Assembly (NCBI RefSeq): GCF_006829085.1
Contig: NZ_BJTC01000004.1
Coordinates: 304,154-368,153 of the forward strand
Direction of reading: 5' to 3'
DNA from: Chryseobacterium sp. ON_d1
Lineage (GTDB): Bacteria > Bacteroidota > Bacteroidia > Flavobacteriales > Weeksellaceae
DNA length: 64,000 bases
In this document: piece after piece, positions 42,466 to 52,621 of the stretch
Numbering within the stretch: the stretch's first letter is position 1
Layout: every line of letters starts with the position of its first letter
Translations under genes and position numbers: made by a program
Notes under the pieces: model-generated
Seen by the model: the letters and a program-made list of their open reading frames with translations, nothing else
Database searches by the model: none
Told to the model about the DNA's origin: nothing

Positions 42466-42513
42466 CATAATCATCTGTGATAACCTGTGTAATCTGTGGT
42501 TAAAAAATAAAAA
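42466..42513. repeat. Dispersed repeat, copy A (ATCTGTG..CTGTGTAATCTGTGG type)
   Basis: Tandem CTGTG words (ATCATCTGTGATAACCTGTG, then TAATCTGTGGTT) end in an A-rich run. A second copy lies at 63184-63228. The 278-base msrA-glk spacer otherwise shows only this repeat and the glk terminator. Confidence 0.65.
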
Positions 42514-42533
42514 GCACCCTAAAAAAGGATGCT
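42505..42533 (-). terminator. Intrinsic terminator of the glucokinase gene
   Basis: The minus-strand stem AGCATCC/GGGTGCT (one G-U pair) closes a T-rich loop, then TTTTATTTTTTA. It follows the stop codon at 42558. Confidence 0.75.
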
Positions 42534-42557
42534 CTGTATGATGTAAAAAGCTTTCTG

Positions 42558-43526
42558 TTATTTTTCCCAAACCAAAGCACTTGCTCCAAGAATAGCAGCA
42601 TCTGCTTCGTCAAGCTCACTGAATACCAGCTTTACTTTATTTCTGAAAATCGGAAGGAGGTTCCTTTCCATATGAAGCTTGGCAGGCTTTAAAATAAAAT
42701 CCCCTGCTTTGATCACTCCTCCAAAAAGAAGGATAGCTTCAGGTGAAGAGAACATAACAAAATTGGCTAAAGCTTCTCCCAACTTCTGACCCGTATATCG
42801 GAAAACCTCAATTGCAATCGGGTCTTCTTTGATGGCACATTCATATACCGTTTTAGAATTGATGGCATCCTCAGGGTATTGGTTCAGCATAGATTCCGGG
42901 AATTCTGCTCTCATTTTCTTTGCGGTGATGGTGATCCCTGTTGCAGAGGCATAGGCTTCCAGGCTTCCTTCAGATCCTGTGCTCCAATGTTTTCTGCCAC
43001 CAGGTTTTACAATCGTATGTCCTAACTCTCCGGCAAATCCGTCATGTCCATAGATTAAGCTTCCGTTGGCGATGATTCCGCTGCCTACTCCTGTACCCAG
43101 TGTAATCATGATAAAATCCTTCATTCCTCTGGCTGCTCCGAAAAGCATTTCTCCAAGGGCGGCTGCATTGGCATCATTGGTTACTGTACAAGGCAGATTG
43201 AACTTGGCCTTCATCAGATCAGCGAAAGGAATTACTCCTTTCCAGGGAAGATTGGGAGCCAGTTCTATGGTTCCTTTGTAATAGTTGGCGTTTGGGGCAC
43301 CTACTCCGATTCCGTCAAAGTGTGCTTCGGTACCATACTTTTCCATCATGGGATGAACATGTTCATATAAAGCGTCGATGAAATCTTCAACTTTTTCGTA
43401 GGCATCAGTTCTCAGATTTCCTTTATCCAGAACCTCTCCGCGGTGGTTTACGATTCCGAACTTAGTATTGGTCCCGCCGATGTCAACTCCAAGGGCAACT
43501 TGTTTTGATAAATCTATTAATGACAT
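42558..43526 (-). CDS. ROK family glucokinase
   Basis: A 322-residue ROK-family sugar kinase, most likely glucokinase. The phosphate loop is GVDIGGTNTKFGIV. The sugar-binding region TNDANAAALGEMLFGAA, the LGTGVGSGII motif and ELGHTIVKPGGR are present. The ROK zinc-binding Cys cluster (CxCGxxGC) is missing: the corresponding segment reads RKHWSTGSEGSLEAYAS. This makes it a Cys-less ROK kinase, as in several Bacteroidota. Phosphoryl acceptor is probably glucose, but other hexoses cannot be excluded. Confidence 0.9.
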   Translation of the reverse strand: MSLIDLSKQVALGVDIGGTNTKFGIVNHRGEVLDKGNLRTDAYEKVEDFIDALYEHVHPMMEKYGTEAHFDGIGVGAPNANYYKGTIELAPNLPWKGVIPFADLMKAKFNLPCTVTNDANAAALGEMLFGAARGMKDFIMITLGTGVGSGIIANGSLIYGHDGFAGELGHTIVKPGGRKHWSTGSEGSLEAYASATGITITAKKMRAEFPESMLNQYPEDAINSKTVYECAIKEDPIAIEVFRYTGQKLGEALANFVMFSSPEAILLFGGVIKAGDFILKPAKLHMERNLLPIFRNKVKLVFSELDEADAAILGASALVWEK

Positions 43527-43616
43527 TTCTATGATTAAATTCTAGGGGCTAAAATTATAAAAAAGATTGTATTAATGGATGACTAAGTGTATTTTATTTA
43601 AAATTTTAAACCGTTT

Positions 43617-44816
43617 TTACTGTTTTTTTCTTTTTCTTCCCCACCAGATCATAAATCCGGTAACCGGAAGAGAAGCACAGATGAGGCTTACAATAAAAGC
43701 AATGATCTTGGTAGGAAGCCCTAAAATAGCTCCTACATGAATATCATAATTGGCATTCACAACCTTTTCTCCGAAGTTTTTATCCTTCGGGTCATGAGTG
43801 TGAAGTAGTTCCCCGGAATTTTCATCAAAGATCAGGCTGCTGCTTTTATGATATGAGTAAGAAAGATGCTTTACATATACCTCAAAGTTTGGATGTTCGT
43901 GATCATCCATATGTGGGTGGCCTAAATCTATAGCAAAACCATAGGAATCAGGATATTTTGACTCTACTGTATGGATGATTTTATCCAGTGTTCCTTCCGT
44001 TCTCAGCTCAATCGGAGCTTTTGTCTTGATGTGGGAGAAGTCAGGATATTTTGTTTCTCCACCGGAAAAGATCACATAAATCATCGCCTGTATTACAAAG
44101 AAAGCATAAAAAAGTCCTGTAATGGAAAAGATCAGAGCAAAGATGGAGGCGTAAAAGCCTAATACATTATGAAGATCATAGTTCTTTCGTTTCCAGCTTT
44201 TAATGTTTTTCCATCTGAAGGCAAAACGCTGTTTTCTGGCAGCTTTGTTCTTGGGCCACCACAAAATAATCCCGGAGATCAGCATAATGATAAAAATGAT
44301 AACCGGAATTCCCACGACATAAGTTCCCCAGTCCTGTTTCAAAAGATAGCTCCAATGGATCATCTTTACGATATTGAAAAATCCGTTTTTCTCATCATAG
44401 ACTCTCAGCACCTTTCCGGTGTATGGGTTTACATAAGCCTGTTTGTAGATAGGAAATTCATCAAAATAATTCCAGGCATCCGTATTATGTTCATACCAGA
44501 AGAACATGTATGACATCTTTTTGTCAATAGGAACATTTACCCAGTGGATCGGATATTTTTCCTTGACCTGCTCTGCGACAGCCTTTTCCATCACTCTGAT
44601 AGGAAGAACCTGCTTCTGCTCAATGTTTTGCTCATGATGGTAGATGACATCTTTTCGGGTGATATTTTCCACTTCATCCTTAAAGACGTATAAAGCCCCG
44701 GTAATAGAGATAATAAAGATCAGAAAGCCTATTCCCAGCCCGAACCAAAGATGCAGTCTGGCAGACCATTTCCTGATAAATCCCGGTTTCTTTTTATGAT
44801 GATGATTTTTCTTCAT
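43617..44816 (-). CDS. PepSY-domain inner-membrane protein (ferric reductase-like)
   Basis: A 399-residue protein of the PepSY-associated membrane family: His/Lys-rich start (MKKNHHHKKKP) and a first helix in LHLWFGLGIGFLIFIISITG. PepSY segments follow (ENITRKDVI, AYVNPYTGKVLRVYDEKNGFFNIVKMIHW), then two or three more helices. The conserved helix-flanking His residues (LHLW, HWSYLL, DLHNVLGFY, DIHVGAI) could bind heme. Relatives such as FoxB reduce ferric siderophores. It is the last gene of the iron operon. The start is the ATG at 44816. Confidence 0.85.
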   Translation of the reverse strand: MKKNHHHKKKPGFIRKWSARLHLWFGLGIGFLIFIISITGALYVFKDEVENITRKDVIYHHEQNIEQKQVLPIRVMEKAVAEQVKEKYPIHWVNVPIDKKMSYMFFWYEHNTDAWNYFDEFPIYKQAYVNPYTGKVLRVYDEKNGFFNIVKMIHWSYLLKQDWGTYVVGIPVIIFIIMLISGIILWWPKNKAARKQRFAFRWKNIKSWKRKNYDLHNVLGFYASIFALIFSITGLFYAFFVIQAMIYVIFSGGETKYPDFSHIKTKAPIELRTEGTLDKIIHTVESKYPDSYGFAIDLGHPHMDDHEHPNFEVYVKHLSYSYHKSSSLIFDENSGELLHTHDPKDKNFGEKVVNANYDIHVGAILGLPTKIIAFIVSLICASLPVTGFMIWWGRKRKKQ

Positions 44817-44866
44817 ATTGCTCTGAATGTAAAGCAAAGATATGTTTTACTTTTTATTTAGTTTAA

Positions 44867-46981
44867 TTAAAATTTATATTCAATCATACATGTTCCTCTC
44901 AAGCCCAGTGCATTGGTAAAGTCACTGTCCCTTGCTGTCCACCAGGAAATTGCAGGCTGATATACTTTGTTGAAAAGGTTTTCAATACCTAATGATACTC
45001 TCCAGTTGTTGTTAACTTCATAGCTTGACCTGAAATTAAAAATCGTATACTCAGGTACATATCCTTCACCATAAGCATACTGCCCCGTTTTAGCATTAAG
45101 TTCAAATCTGTTTTGCTGGAACGAGTGAAGCATATCAAACCCAATGGACAGTGCAGGAATAGGTCTGGCCTGAACATATGCCAAAACCTTAGGCGCAGAA
45201 ATTCTGCTGTTGTTGATCTTGGTGGAATAGTCTCCGTCATCCTTTACTGAAGTGATTCCCTCCATCCAGCTGTAGCTTCCACCAAACTGCACCCATTTTA
45301 CAGGAATAAAGTGTAAAAATCCTTCAACACCGTATACGATTTCAGGAGATCTCTGGATCATTAATGCTCTGTCCGGGCTTTGTACGAATGATGCGCCTAG
45401 CTTCGATGTACTTACATAAGAGGTTAATTCATAATTCAACCAAGTGGAAAGCTGTCCTGTTGCCCCCAATTCGTAATTATTAACGATGATCGGTTTGGTT
45501 TCCAGATTTTTGATCGTTTCAGAAGTTGAAGTCCTTAAAATTCTTCCTAACTCATTGATAGAGTAGGCCTGGGAGAAGCTTCCAAAAAGGTTGATATAAG
45601 GTTCAATATTGTAGCGAACACCAATGTTTCCGACCAAAGCATTATAGTTCAGCTTTCCGCCGGCTACAGGAATACTTTTGGTGAAAGTACCGTCACTTTT
45701 AAGTGTAGAAAGGGTGTTGAAATCATCAACATTTACTCTGATGTTTTCGTAGCGAAGCCCTCCTTTAATCGTAAACTTTTTAAACAGATCAATTTTTGCC
45801 AGCACAAAAGGAGCAATATTGGTCATGTTCATGTTAGGAGTCCAGAAACGTCCGTCTTCCAGCTTTTGTACAGTTTCATCATTCAGAATATCAGCTCCAT
45901 ATATAATTTCTCCCTGAGAGTTGGCCGAATTCCAAAGCTGAGTATCGAAATTAAATCTGGCTCCTGCTTTTTTTGAGATTACATTAGATTGTCCGCCATT
46001 GAAGAACGTATCGCTGTAGCCGTAGACGGTTTTAAAATCCTGATAATAAAGATTGATATTTAACGAAGTTCCGGCAAAAAGATTCTTATTGTCATAGCTC
46101 ACTCTGATGTTATGGTTCTTCGGAGTTCCCTGAGGGGTTGTTTCCAGGCCTTTTCCGATCCCTTCACCAATGGTAGGTTTGATACCGTATTTTCCGGTTT
46201 TTAATCCCACATTCAGATCTGATCTTGAAGAATATCCGATGTAAGAAGCTTCAATTCTTTGATTTTGGCTGATATCATACCCTATCTTCAGCAAACCATT
46301 GTAGTTGTCCATTTTGGCAATGCTATAGGTAGGACTTATCAAAACACCGTCTCCGTCTTTTGTATATCCTGTTCTCTCGTAGGCTAAGGAAAGGGTATAA
46401 TCAAATTTGTTGATTTTCCCGGATAACAGCTGGCTGGCCCTTACTCCCAAAGTTCCTCCGTAAGGCTGGCCGGTAAGACCCATCTGTGAGATTCCGGAGA
46501 TCTTTTTATCTGTTTTGTTTCTTTTGGTAATATAATTAATGATCCCTCCGTCTGCGCCGTTACCATAAATGGAAGAAGCTCCTTTGATCACCTCAATTCT
46601 TTCGATCGCCGAAGGATCAATAGTCCTTAAATCTCTTGCTCCGTTTCGGAGAGGTGTAGACTGTGGAATTCCGTCAATCAAGACCAAAACCTGGCGTCCT
46701 CTTAATGTCTGTCCTGTATTGGAAGTCTGTCCTGAATTGGTTCCTAAACTCGGAACGGTATACTGTAGTATGCTTGTAATATCTGAGTTAACAGTCAGCT
46801 GAGACTGAATCTGCTTTTCTCCGACAATTGTGATAGAGCTTGGAACCTCTTTGATGTTTTCCTTCTTTCTGGAGGCAGTCATCACAACCTCGTCTACATT
46901 TTTAGTTTGTAAACTATCTTTTACCTGGGCAAAAACGGTAGTAGTTCCTAAGCAGGCAGCTGATAAAAGCACTTTTTTCAT
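44867..46981 (-). CDS. TonB-dependent siderophore receptor 1
   Basis: A 704-residue outer-membrane receptor. The signal is MKKVLLSAACLGTTTVFAQ, then a TonB-box-like NVDEVVMTASRK and a plug domain with QTLRGRQVLVLIDGIPQ and IERIEVIKGASSIYGNGADGGIINYITKR. The barrel ends with NNWRVSLGIENLFNKVY and a C-terminal Phe. Its ATG shares one base with the TAA of the PepSY gene upstream (TAATG), so the two are translationally coupled. That favours a receptor-reductase pair for one ferric siderophore. Confidence 0.93.
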   Translation of the reverse strand: MKKVLLSAACLGTTTVFAQVKDSLQTKNVDEVVMTASRKKENIKEVPSSITIVGEKQIQSQLTVNSDITSILQYTVPSLGTNSGQTSNTGQTLRGRQVLVLIDGIPQSTPLRNGARDLRTIDPSAIERIEVIKGASSIYGNGADGGIINYITKRNKTDKKISGISQMGLTGQPYGGTLGVRASQLLSGKINKFDYTLSLAYERTGYTKDGDGVLISPTYSIAKMDNYNGLLKIGYDISQNQRIEASYIGYSSRSDLNVGLKTGKYGIKPTIGEGIGKGLETTPQGTPKNHNIRVSYDNKNLFAGTSLNINLYYQDFKTVYGYSDTFFNGGQSNVISKKAGARFNFDTQLWNSANSQGEIIYGADILNDETVQKLEDGRFWTPNMNMTNIAPFVLAKIDLFKKFTIKGGLRYENIRVNVDDFNTLSTLKSDGTFTKSIPVAGGKLNYNALVGNIGVRYNIEPYINLFGSFSQAYSINELGRILRTSTSETIKNLETKPIIVNNYELGATGQLSTWLNYELTSYVSTSKLGASFVQSPDRALMIQRSPEIVYGVEGFLHFIPVKWVQFGGSYSWMEGITSVKDDGDYSTKINNSRISAPKVLAYVQARPIPALSIGFDMLHSFQQNRFELNAKTGQYAYGEGYVPEYTIFNFRSSYEVNNNWRVSLGIENLFNKVYQPAISWWTARDSDFTNALGLRGTCMIEYKF

Positions 46982-48183
46982 TATATTTTCTTTCCTTTTT
47001 TCTTTCTTTTTCCCCACCAAACCAGGAATCCGGTTACAGGGAGTGATGTACAGATGAGGCCGGCGATAAACCAGATGATTTTTCCGATGATTCCGAAGTA
47101 GGATCCGGTATGAATATCATAATTAGCGTTAGCGTATTTCTCTGCGGTACTGAGTTTGTGATGAGGTTTGTCGGCCAGAAGTTTTCCCGAATATTTGTCG
47201 AATGTCAGGATATTTCTTTCACTGTATCTGCCATCCAGACCATAAACTGTTACCGGAAGGTTTTTCAGCTCTTTTCCTTTTTTATTCTTTCCGTTTAAAG
47301 TAATTCGGAAGCTGGATGATTTTGAATACAGGTTTTCAGCCTGTGCTGCAGCCAGATCAAAAACAGCTTCATTCTTTGCCATCAGAGAGTCCGGAGATTT
47401 TCTTTCTTTTTCTTTTGGAAGTTCCCAGGAGCCGGATAATGCAAAAGTAAAAGTGTTTTTTACATAGGGATAAGCAAAATAAAGCCCTGTAATACTCAAC
47501 AGTAATGCAATAAATGATGCATAAAACCCTAAGATATTATGAAGATCGTAGTTTTTACGCTTCCAGTTTTTTACGTTTTCCCAATTGAACCAAAAACGTC
47601 CTTTTCTTGCATTTTTGTTTTTAGGCCACCATAAAATAATTCCTGTAATCAGCATAATCACAAAAATAACGGTTGGAATTCCCACCGTGTACGGTCCCCA
47701 TTCTGAGTTGAGCAAAAGGCCCCAGTGGATATACTTCAGAATATTGAATACATCATATTTTTCATTATAAACTGCAAGAATTTCGCCGGTATATGGGTTT
47801 ACATAAGCTTGTTTGTTGATGCGTACCTGCTGAAAATAGTTCCATCCCTTTTTGCTTTTTTCATAATATTCAAACTGATAGGATTTGCCTTTGTCCAAAG
47901 GAATTTCTACAGCGCTTACAGGATATTTCTCATTCAATTCCAGAGTTACCTTTTCACGAAGCAGATTAATAGATAAAGGCTTTTTGCCGATATCCTCTTT
48001 TTTCAGATAAATAGCTTCTTTACGCAGGCTATTCTGTATTTCGTCCTTAAAAACATATAAAGTCCCTGAAAGAGAGACTATCAATACAATGAAGCCAACA
48101 GACAAACCCAACCACAAGTGCAGCCTGGCGGACCATTTTTTTGCTGAAGAAACTTTCTTTTTATGGTGATGCTTTTTTCTCAT
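46981..48183 (-). CDS. PepSY-domain inner-membrane protein (ferric reductase-like)
   Basis: A 400-residue paralogue of the protein at 43617-44816 with the same layout: basic start MRKKHHHKKK, helix LHLWLGLSVGFIVLIVSLSG, and PepSY motif KQAYVNPYTGEILAVYNEKYDVFNILKYIHWG. Later come DLHNILGFYASFIALLLSITG, NYDIHTGSYFG and a last helix, followed by WWGKRKKKGKK. Conserved His residues flank the helices, consistent with heme-based ferric-siderophore reduction. It is coupled to the downstream receptor gene through TAATG. Confidence 0.86.
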   Translation of the reverse strand: MRKKHHHKKKVSSAKKWSARLHLWLGLSVGFIVLIVSLSGTLYVFKDEIQNSLRKEAIYLKKEDIGKKPLSINLLREKVTLELNEKYPVSAVEIPLDKGKSYQFEYYEKSKKGWNYFQQVRINKQAYVNPYTGEILAVYNEKYDVFNILKYIHWGLLLNSEWGPYTVGIPTVIFVIMLITGIILWWPKNKNARKGRFWFNWENVKNWKRKNYDLHNILGFYASFIALLLSITGLYFAYPYVKNTFTFALSGSWELPKEKERKSPDSLMAKNEAVFDLAAAQAENLYSKSSSFRITLNGKNKKGKELKNLPVTVYGLDGRYSERNILTFDKYSGKLLADKPHHKLSTAEKYANANYDIHTGSYFGIIGKIIWFIAGLICTSLPVTGFLVWWGKRKKKGKKI

Positions 48184-48222
48184 AGCAAAAAGTTAACCCC
48201 ATAAGGGGCTAACCTTTGAATT

Positions 48223-50382
48223 TTAAAATTTATATCCTATTGATAATCTCCAGTTACGCGGGGCATTGTAGATCCAGGCATATTCACCTGCATCTCCTCT
48301 GTAACCACTATACAATTTTTTATTAAGAACATTATTCAACATTAAATTGATATCGAATTTTTTAGCAACATAAGAAACTCCGAAGTTGGTATCAAAATAG
48401 TCCGGAAGACTCTGATCTTTTGTTGCATTTACTCCATACCAGGATTGTCTTCCTCCCTGATACTGATAACCGGCTGAAATCCCGAAACCTTTCATAAGGC
48501 CATTTTCAAATCTGTAGTTGATCCAGGTATTCTGAACATTTTTCGCATTTCCCGGAGACTGAATTCCAACTTTTTTAGGATCTGTGTCTTTGATGGTCTT
48601 TGCATCAGTATAAGCGTAGTTGATAATAATGTTTAGCCCTTTGATGATCTCCCCTTTGATATCGGTTTCAAAACCTCTTGCTCTTTGTTCTCCTGTAGCA
48701 ACCTGGAAAGGAGCTCCATTGTTTTCGTTTGAATTTCCTGCTACAAGAATATTTTGTCTTCTGATTTCGTATATAGAAAAAGTAGAGTTCCATTTTCCAC
48801 CGAACCAGTCTTTTTTTAATCCGAATTCGATATTTTGCCCTCTGAAAGGATCTGTGATCAAAGTTTGATGAATCCCTGTTCCGGATTGGGGTACAAAGGT
48901 CTTGTCATAGATTCCGTAAGCAGAGAAGTTTTCATTAATAGAATAGCTTATCCCTACTCTTGGTGTAAACTCACCAGCTGTATCAGGTACAATAGGAGTA
49001 CCAGGACTTAAGTTAGGGTATGCAGAATACGTTTTACCGTTTGTATATCTTCCTGCTAAGGTTAATCTTAATTTATTATCAAACATTTCAATCTGATCCT
49101 GAGCATAATAAGAAGTATATTTTACGCCCTGATCATTATAAAAAGGAGCAGAAGAATTTAAAGTATAAAAATCAGAAGACGGAAGTTTTGAAGGATCTAC
49201 ACCATAATTGACATTATAAATATCAATCGGGAATGGTCCTCCTGCAAAGGATGAAAAGTCTGCTTTGTATTTTCTGTCTCCATAGTCAAACCCTGCAATT
49301 ATTTTATGAACAATATTTCCTGTATTAAGCTTTCCTCTTACATAGGTCTGGAAAATGTGATTTTTTCCTTTTGCCTGCCAGTTGCTTAATGTTCTGTTTA
49401 AAACATCCTTGTTGTTTGGATCAAAAGTTCCCCACCATGATCCTCCGTCATAATTCAGGTCCATATAAGCGTACTGTGTGCTCCAAATCCAGTCTTTAAA
49501 AAGCTTTTGGTCTAAGCTTAAGAATAAACTCTGATCTTTTACCTCCGTTTTTTTGAAGTTCGGGTCATTAAAATTGGTATGTACATTCAGTGAAGCATAT
49601 CCGTCATTAGACATGAGATAAGCTCCAGGCTGATTGAATTTTAAATACTGATAGTTGTATTGTGCTGTAAATGTAGTCGTCTTTGTAGGCCTGAAAGTAA
49701 TGGATGGAGCAACAATGATTTTGCTTGTTTTATCATTTTCCACCCATGAATTATTGGAACTTCCCATTAAGTTGAGACGGTAGTCTAAAACCCCGTCTTT
49801 TACAAGAACTCCGTCAAGATCAGCTTCTCCTCTGAACAGGTTATAGCTACCCGTTGTGAAACGGATACTGTTGGCAAACTTTCCGGTGGGCTTTTTAGTG
49901 ACCACATTATAAAACCCGGCAGGATCTCCCATAGAACCCATAAATCCGGCAGGACCTTTTACAAACTCAATTCTGTCTATAACAGATGTGTCTGGATTGA
50001 TTGGACCCCATGTAGAGGAAACATTCATCCCGTTCATAAAAGTGGCTATACTGGCACCTCTCATGAAAACATTTGAATATACATTATCCCAGTGTTCTAC
50101 CTTTCTTGCTCCACTGACGTTACGTACAATTCCTTCTGACATGTTCAGGGTAAGCTGGTCTGCAAGTATCTGAGAACTTACAGACTGCACATTCTGAGGA
50201 AGTTCAAGAATCGGAGTCTGAATTCTTAATGATCCCGAAACCTCATTCAGTTTATACTTCTGATAATATCTTCCGTTAACAACTACTTCTTCAATATCGT
50301 TGGATTTGATGGTGTCTTTTTTTTCCTGTGCAAAACTGAACATGGAAGTTAGCAGTGCTGCTCCTATTGTTATTCTCTTCAT
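48223..50382 (-). CDS. TonB-dependent siderophore receptor 2
   Basis: A 719-residue receptor of the FhuA/FpvA-like siderophore class. The signal MKRITIGAALLTSMFSFA is followed by plug motifs LELPQNVQSVSSQILADQ, VFMRGASIATFMNGM and IDRIEFVKGPAGFMGSMGDPAGFYNVVTKKP. The barrel region has TFTAQYNYQYLKFNQPGAYL and ends DINLMLNNVLNKKLYSGYRG, then a terminal Phe. In plug and barrel style it resembles hydroxamate or rhizoferrin-type receptors, but the ligand cannot be assigned. Confidence 0.93.
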   Translation of the reverse strand: MKRITIGAALLTSMFSFAQEKKDTIKSNDIEEVVVNGRYYQKYKLNEVSGSLRIQTPILELPQNVQSVSSQILADQLTLNMSEGIVRNVSGARKVEHWDNVYSNVFMRGASIATFMNGMNVSSTWGPINPDTSVIDRIEFVKGPAGFMGSMGDPAGFYNVVTKKPTGKFANSIRFTTGSYNLFRGEADLDGVLVKDGVLDYRLNLMGSSNNSWVENDKTSKIIVAPSITFRPTKTTTFTAQYNYQYLKFNQPGAYLMSNDGYASLNVHTNFNDPNFKKTEVKDQSLFLSLDQKLFKDWIWSTQYAYMDLNYDGGSWWGTFDPNNKDVLNRTLSNWQAKGKNHIFQTYVRGKLNTGNIVHKIIAGFDYGDRKYKADFSSFAGGPFPIDIYNVNYGVDPSKLPSSDFYTLNSSAPFYNDQGVKYTSYYAQDQIEMFDNKLRLTLAGRYTNGKTYSAYPNLSPGTPIVPDTAGEFTPRVGISYSINENFSAYGIYDKTFVPQSGTGIHQTLITDPFRGQNIEFGLKKDWFGGKWNSTFSIYEIRRQNILVAGNSNENNGAPFQVATGEQRARGFETDIKGEIIKGLNIIINYAYTDAKTIKDTDPKKVGIQSPGNAKNVQNTWINYRFENGLMKGFGISAGYQYQGGRQSWYGVNATKDQSLPDYFDTNFGVSYVAKKFDINLMLNNVLNKKLYSGYRGDAGEYAWIYNAPRNWRLSIGYKF

Positions 50383-50411
50383 TGTTTAGGGGGAGTAATT
50401 ATTCTAACAGT

Positions 50412-52604
50412 TTAAAATTTATAAGTAAAGCTTCCCAGTACATTAGCTAATGCCTGTGCATTGGCAGTAGTATATCCGCTCCAGTAATGTTCATTGGTAA
50501 AGTTGTCTACCTTCACTCCGATTCTGAATTTTTTTGTATCATAGAAAGCATTAGCATTCAGTACCAGATATTTTGGAAGAATAAAAGTACCCATAGTGGT
50601 AGAATTGACAATCTTGTTATCACTCGCATAGTTTCCTCCCACTCCGAATCCAAGACCTTTTAATTTTCCGTCAAGAAACTGGTAGCTAGCATTGAAATTG
50701 ACCAACCACGGAGAAGAAGCTGTAGCAGGTCTTCTTCCAATTACTGTTTCGTCAGCTTCCGTATATTTCATATCATTATAGCTTACTCCGGCAATTACGG
50801 AGAATCCTTTGATCAGATAAGCATTTGCTTCCAATTCTACTCCCTGGCTTCTTAATAAACCAGCCTGGTTTTGCACGGCTTGTCCTGTACCTGTCATTTC
50901 ACCGGTATTGAGAAGGGTATTTTTTACCTGAATATTATAGTAGCTTAATGTAGTAGTAATTCTTCCTTTGATAAGATTGGTTTTCACCCCACCTTCAAAC
51001 TGATTAGCTCTCTCAGGAGTTGAAAGGGTTACATTTCCTGCTTTATCTGAGGTATAATATCCATTTACAGTAAAGCTATTCTGGTAATTCCCAAATACGG
51101 ATAATTTCTCAGGAAGGATTTGGTATACAACTCCAAATTTGGGTGACCATGCTCCCTGGCTGAATTCAGCAGTTTTATTTTGTCCAACCTGGCCTCCTTT
51201 GTAATTATTTGTTTCGTAACGTACAGAAGTAAGAATATTAAGACCTGTTATTGGTGTAATTACATTGGAAATATAACCACTGTATGTATCTTTCTTACCC
51301 TTATTTATATAAGTATAGTTTTTATCAAAATCCGGCTGGTTTCTCAGATGATCATACATTGCTCCCAGTGTCTGGCCATTCATATTAGAATAGTCTGTAC
51401 CTGCAAAAGGAACCCAGTCAAAATTGGTGAACATAAAGTATTGGTTGTCATTTAATCTCATATAATCGAAACCGGCAACCGTTCTGTTTCTTACACTTCC
51501 GATATTGAAATCAAAATTGAAGTTCTGCTGGACCTGGAAATACGTTCTTTTGCTGTCTTTGGTTGACTGGTCAGCTCTGGCTATCCCAATTTCTGAACTG
51601 TTGGCTGGGTTTGGAGCAAAATAAAAATAAGGGTTAAATCCGTCAGAGTAAGAATAAGAAGTACTTACATTTGTGGAAGATTTGATATGTTCATTAACCT
51701 TATAGTTAACCTGTCCAAAAAAGTTTCTTGCTTTGCCAACTGTTTTAAGACCTTCTCCGGTGTAAGACTGCTTATAGTTATAACCTAATTTCTCCAGTTT
51801 GTCCATGCTGTCTGCTCCAAGTTGTGAACTCGGGTAATAAAAGAAAAAAGCGGTTTCAGGATATGAGTTGGTTTCAAACATTTCCAACTCTGCATTAATC
51901 TCCAGGTTATCTGTTGGACGGTAAGTAACGGATGGCGTGAATGCATAGAAGGAGTTCTTTGCATTGGTTCTCTGGAAAGTCCCCTGGTTTGTATAAGCAG
52001 TATTTAATCTGAATAATAATTTTTTATCATTGGTCAGCGGAGTATTGACATCAGCCTGTACTCTGTAGTAATTATAACTTCCTCCTGCCAGAGATACGGC
52101 CCCTGCAAAAGTTTCAAACGGTTTCTTAGTAACTCTGTTTACAACTCCTCCATAAGAAGTTACATTACTTCCGAATAATGTAGCAGAAGGTCCTTTTAAA
52201 ACCTCTATCCTCTCTACATTGATGGCATCCATAGACGTAGTAATAGGAGCTACCATACCATTTCTGATAGAGTTTCCGGCTACAAAACCTCTTAAATTAA
52301 GATAGATACCTCCGTCTCCTGCTCTGTTTGTCGCACTCCACATCTTCTGTGCACCTGCCACATTCCTGAAGGCATCATCTACGGTAAATAATAATTGATT
52401 TTCCAGAACTCCCTTGTCAATAGAAGAATATACCTGTGGATCTTCTATAGCTTTAAGAGGCATTTTATTGGAATAATCACTGTCTTTCTTGACATATGTA
52501 TTGATGACTACTTCGTCAATGCTTTTGGTGGTTAATGAATCTTTTTTTTGGGCAGAAACCAGCATTGTTCCCAGTGCAGAAGCACAGATCAGTACATTTT
52601 TCAT
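50412..52604 (-). CDS. TonB-dependent siderophore receptor 3
   Basis: First gene of the iron operon, 730 residues. The signal peptide is MKNVLICASALGTMLVSAQ. The plug has TVDDAFRNVAGAQKMWSAT, GGIYLNLRGFVAGNSIRNGM and VERIEVLKGPSATLFGSNVTSYGGVVNRVTKKP. The barrel ends FRIGVKVDNFTNEHYWSGYT and a C-terminal Phe. The DAFRNVAG and LRGF plug motifs are those of FecA/FpvA-type receptors. The promoter carries a -7 box and a Fur-like palindrome; four more iron genes follow with gaps of 29-50 bases or overlap. Confidence 0.93.
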   Translation of the reverse strand: MKNVLICASALGTMLVSAQKKDSLTTKSIDEVVINTYVKKDSDYSNKMPLKAIEDPQVYSSIDKGVLENQLLFTVDDAFRNVAGAQKMWSATNRAGDGGIYLNLRGFVAGNSIRNGMVAPITTSMDAINVERIEVLKGPSATLFGSNVTSYGGVVNRVTKKPFETFAGAVSLAGGSYNYYRVQADVNTPLTNDKKLLFRLNTAYTNQGTFQRTNAKNSFYAFTPSVTYRPTDNLEINAELEMFETNSYPETAFFFYYPSSQLGADSMDKLEKLGYNYKQSYTGEGLKTVGKARNFFGQVNYKVNEHIKSSTNVSTSYSYSDGFNPYFYFAPNPANSSEIGIARADQSTKDSKRTYFQVQQNFNFDFNIGSVRNRTVAGFDYMRLNDNQYFMFTNFDWVPFAGTDYSNMNGQTLGAMYDHLRNQPDFDKNYTYINKGKKDTYSGYISNVITPITGLNILTSVRYETNNYKGGQVGQNKTAEFSQGAWSPKFGVVYQILPEKLSVFGNYQNSFTVNGYYTSDKAGNVTLSTPERANQFEGGVKTNLIKGRITTTLSYYNIQVKNTLLNTGEMTGTGQAVQNQAGLLRSQGVELEANAYLIKGFSVIAGVSYNDMKYTEADETVIGRRPATASSPWLVNFNASYQFLDGKLKGLGFGVGGNYASDNKIVNSTTMGTFILPKYLVLNANAFYDTKKFRIGVKVDNFTNEHYWSGYTTANAQALANVLGSFTYKF

Positions 52605-52621
52605 GAAAGTAAAATTTTCTG

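Noticed and set aside
42352..42570. 72-codon minus-strand ORF between msrA and glk
   Set aside because: It overlaps the glk end, spans the glk terminator and a dispersed repeat, and shows no protein-like pattern.
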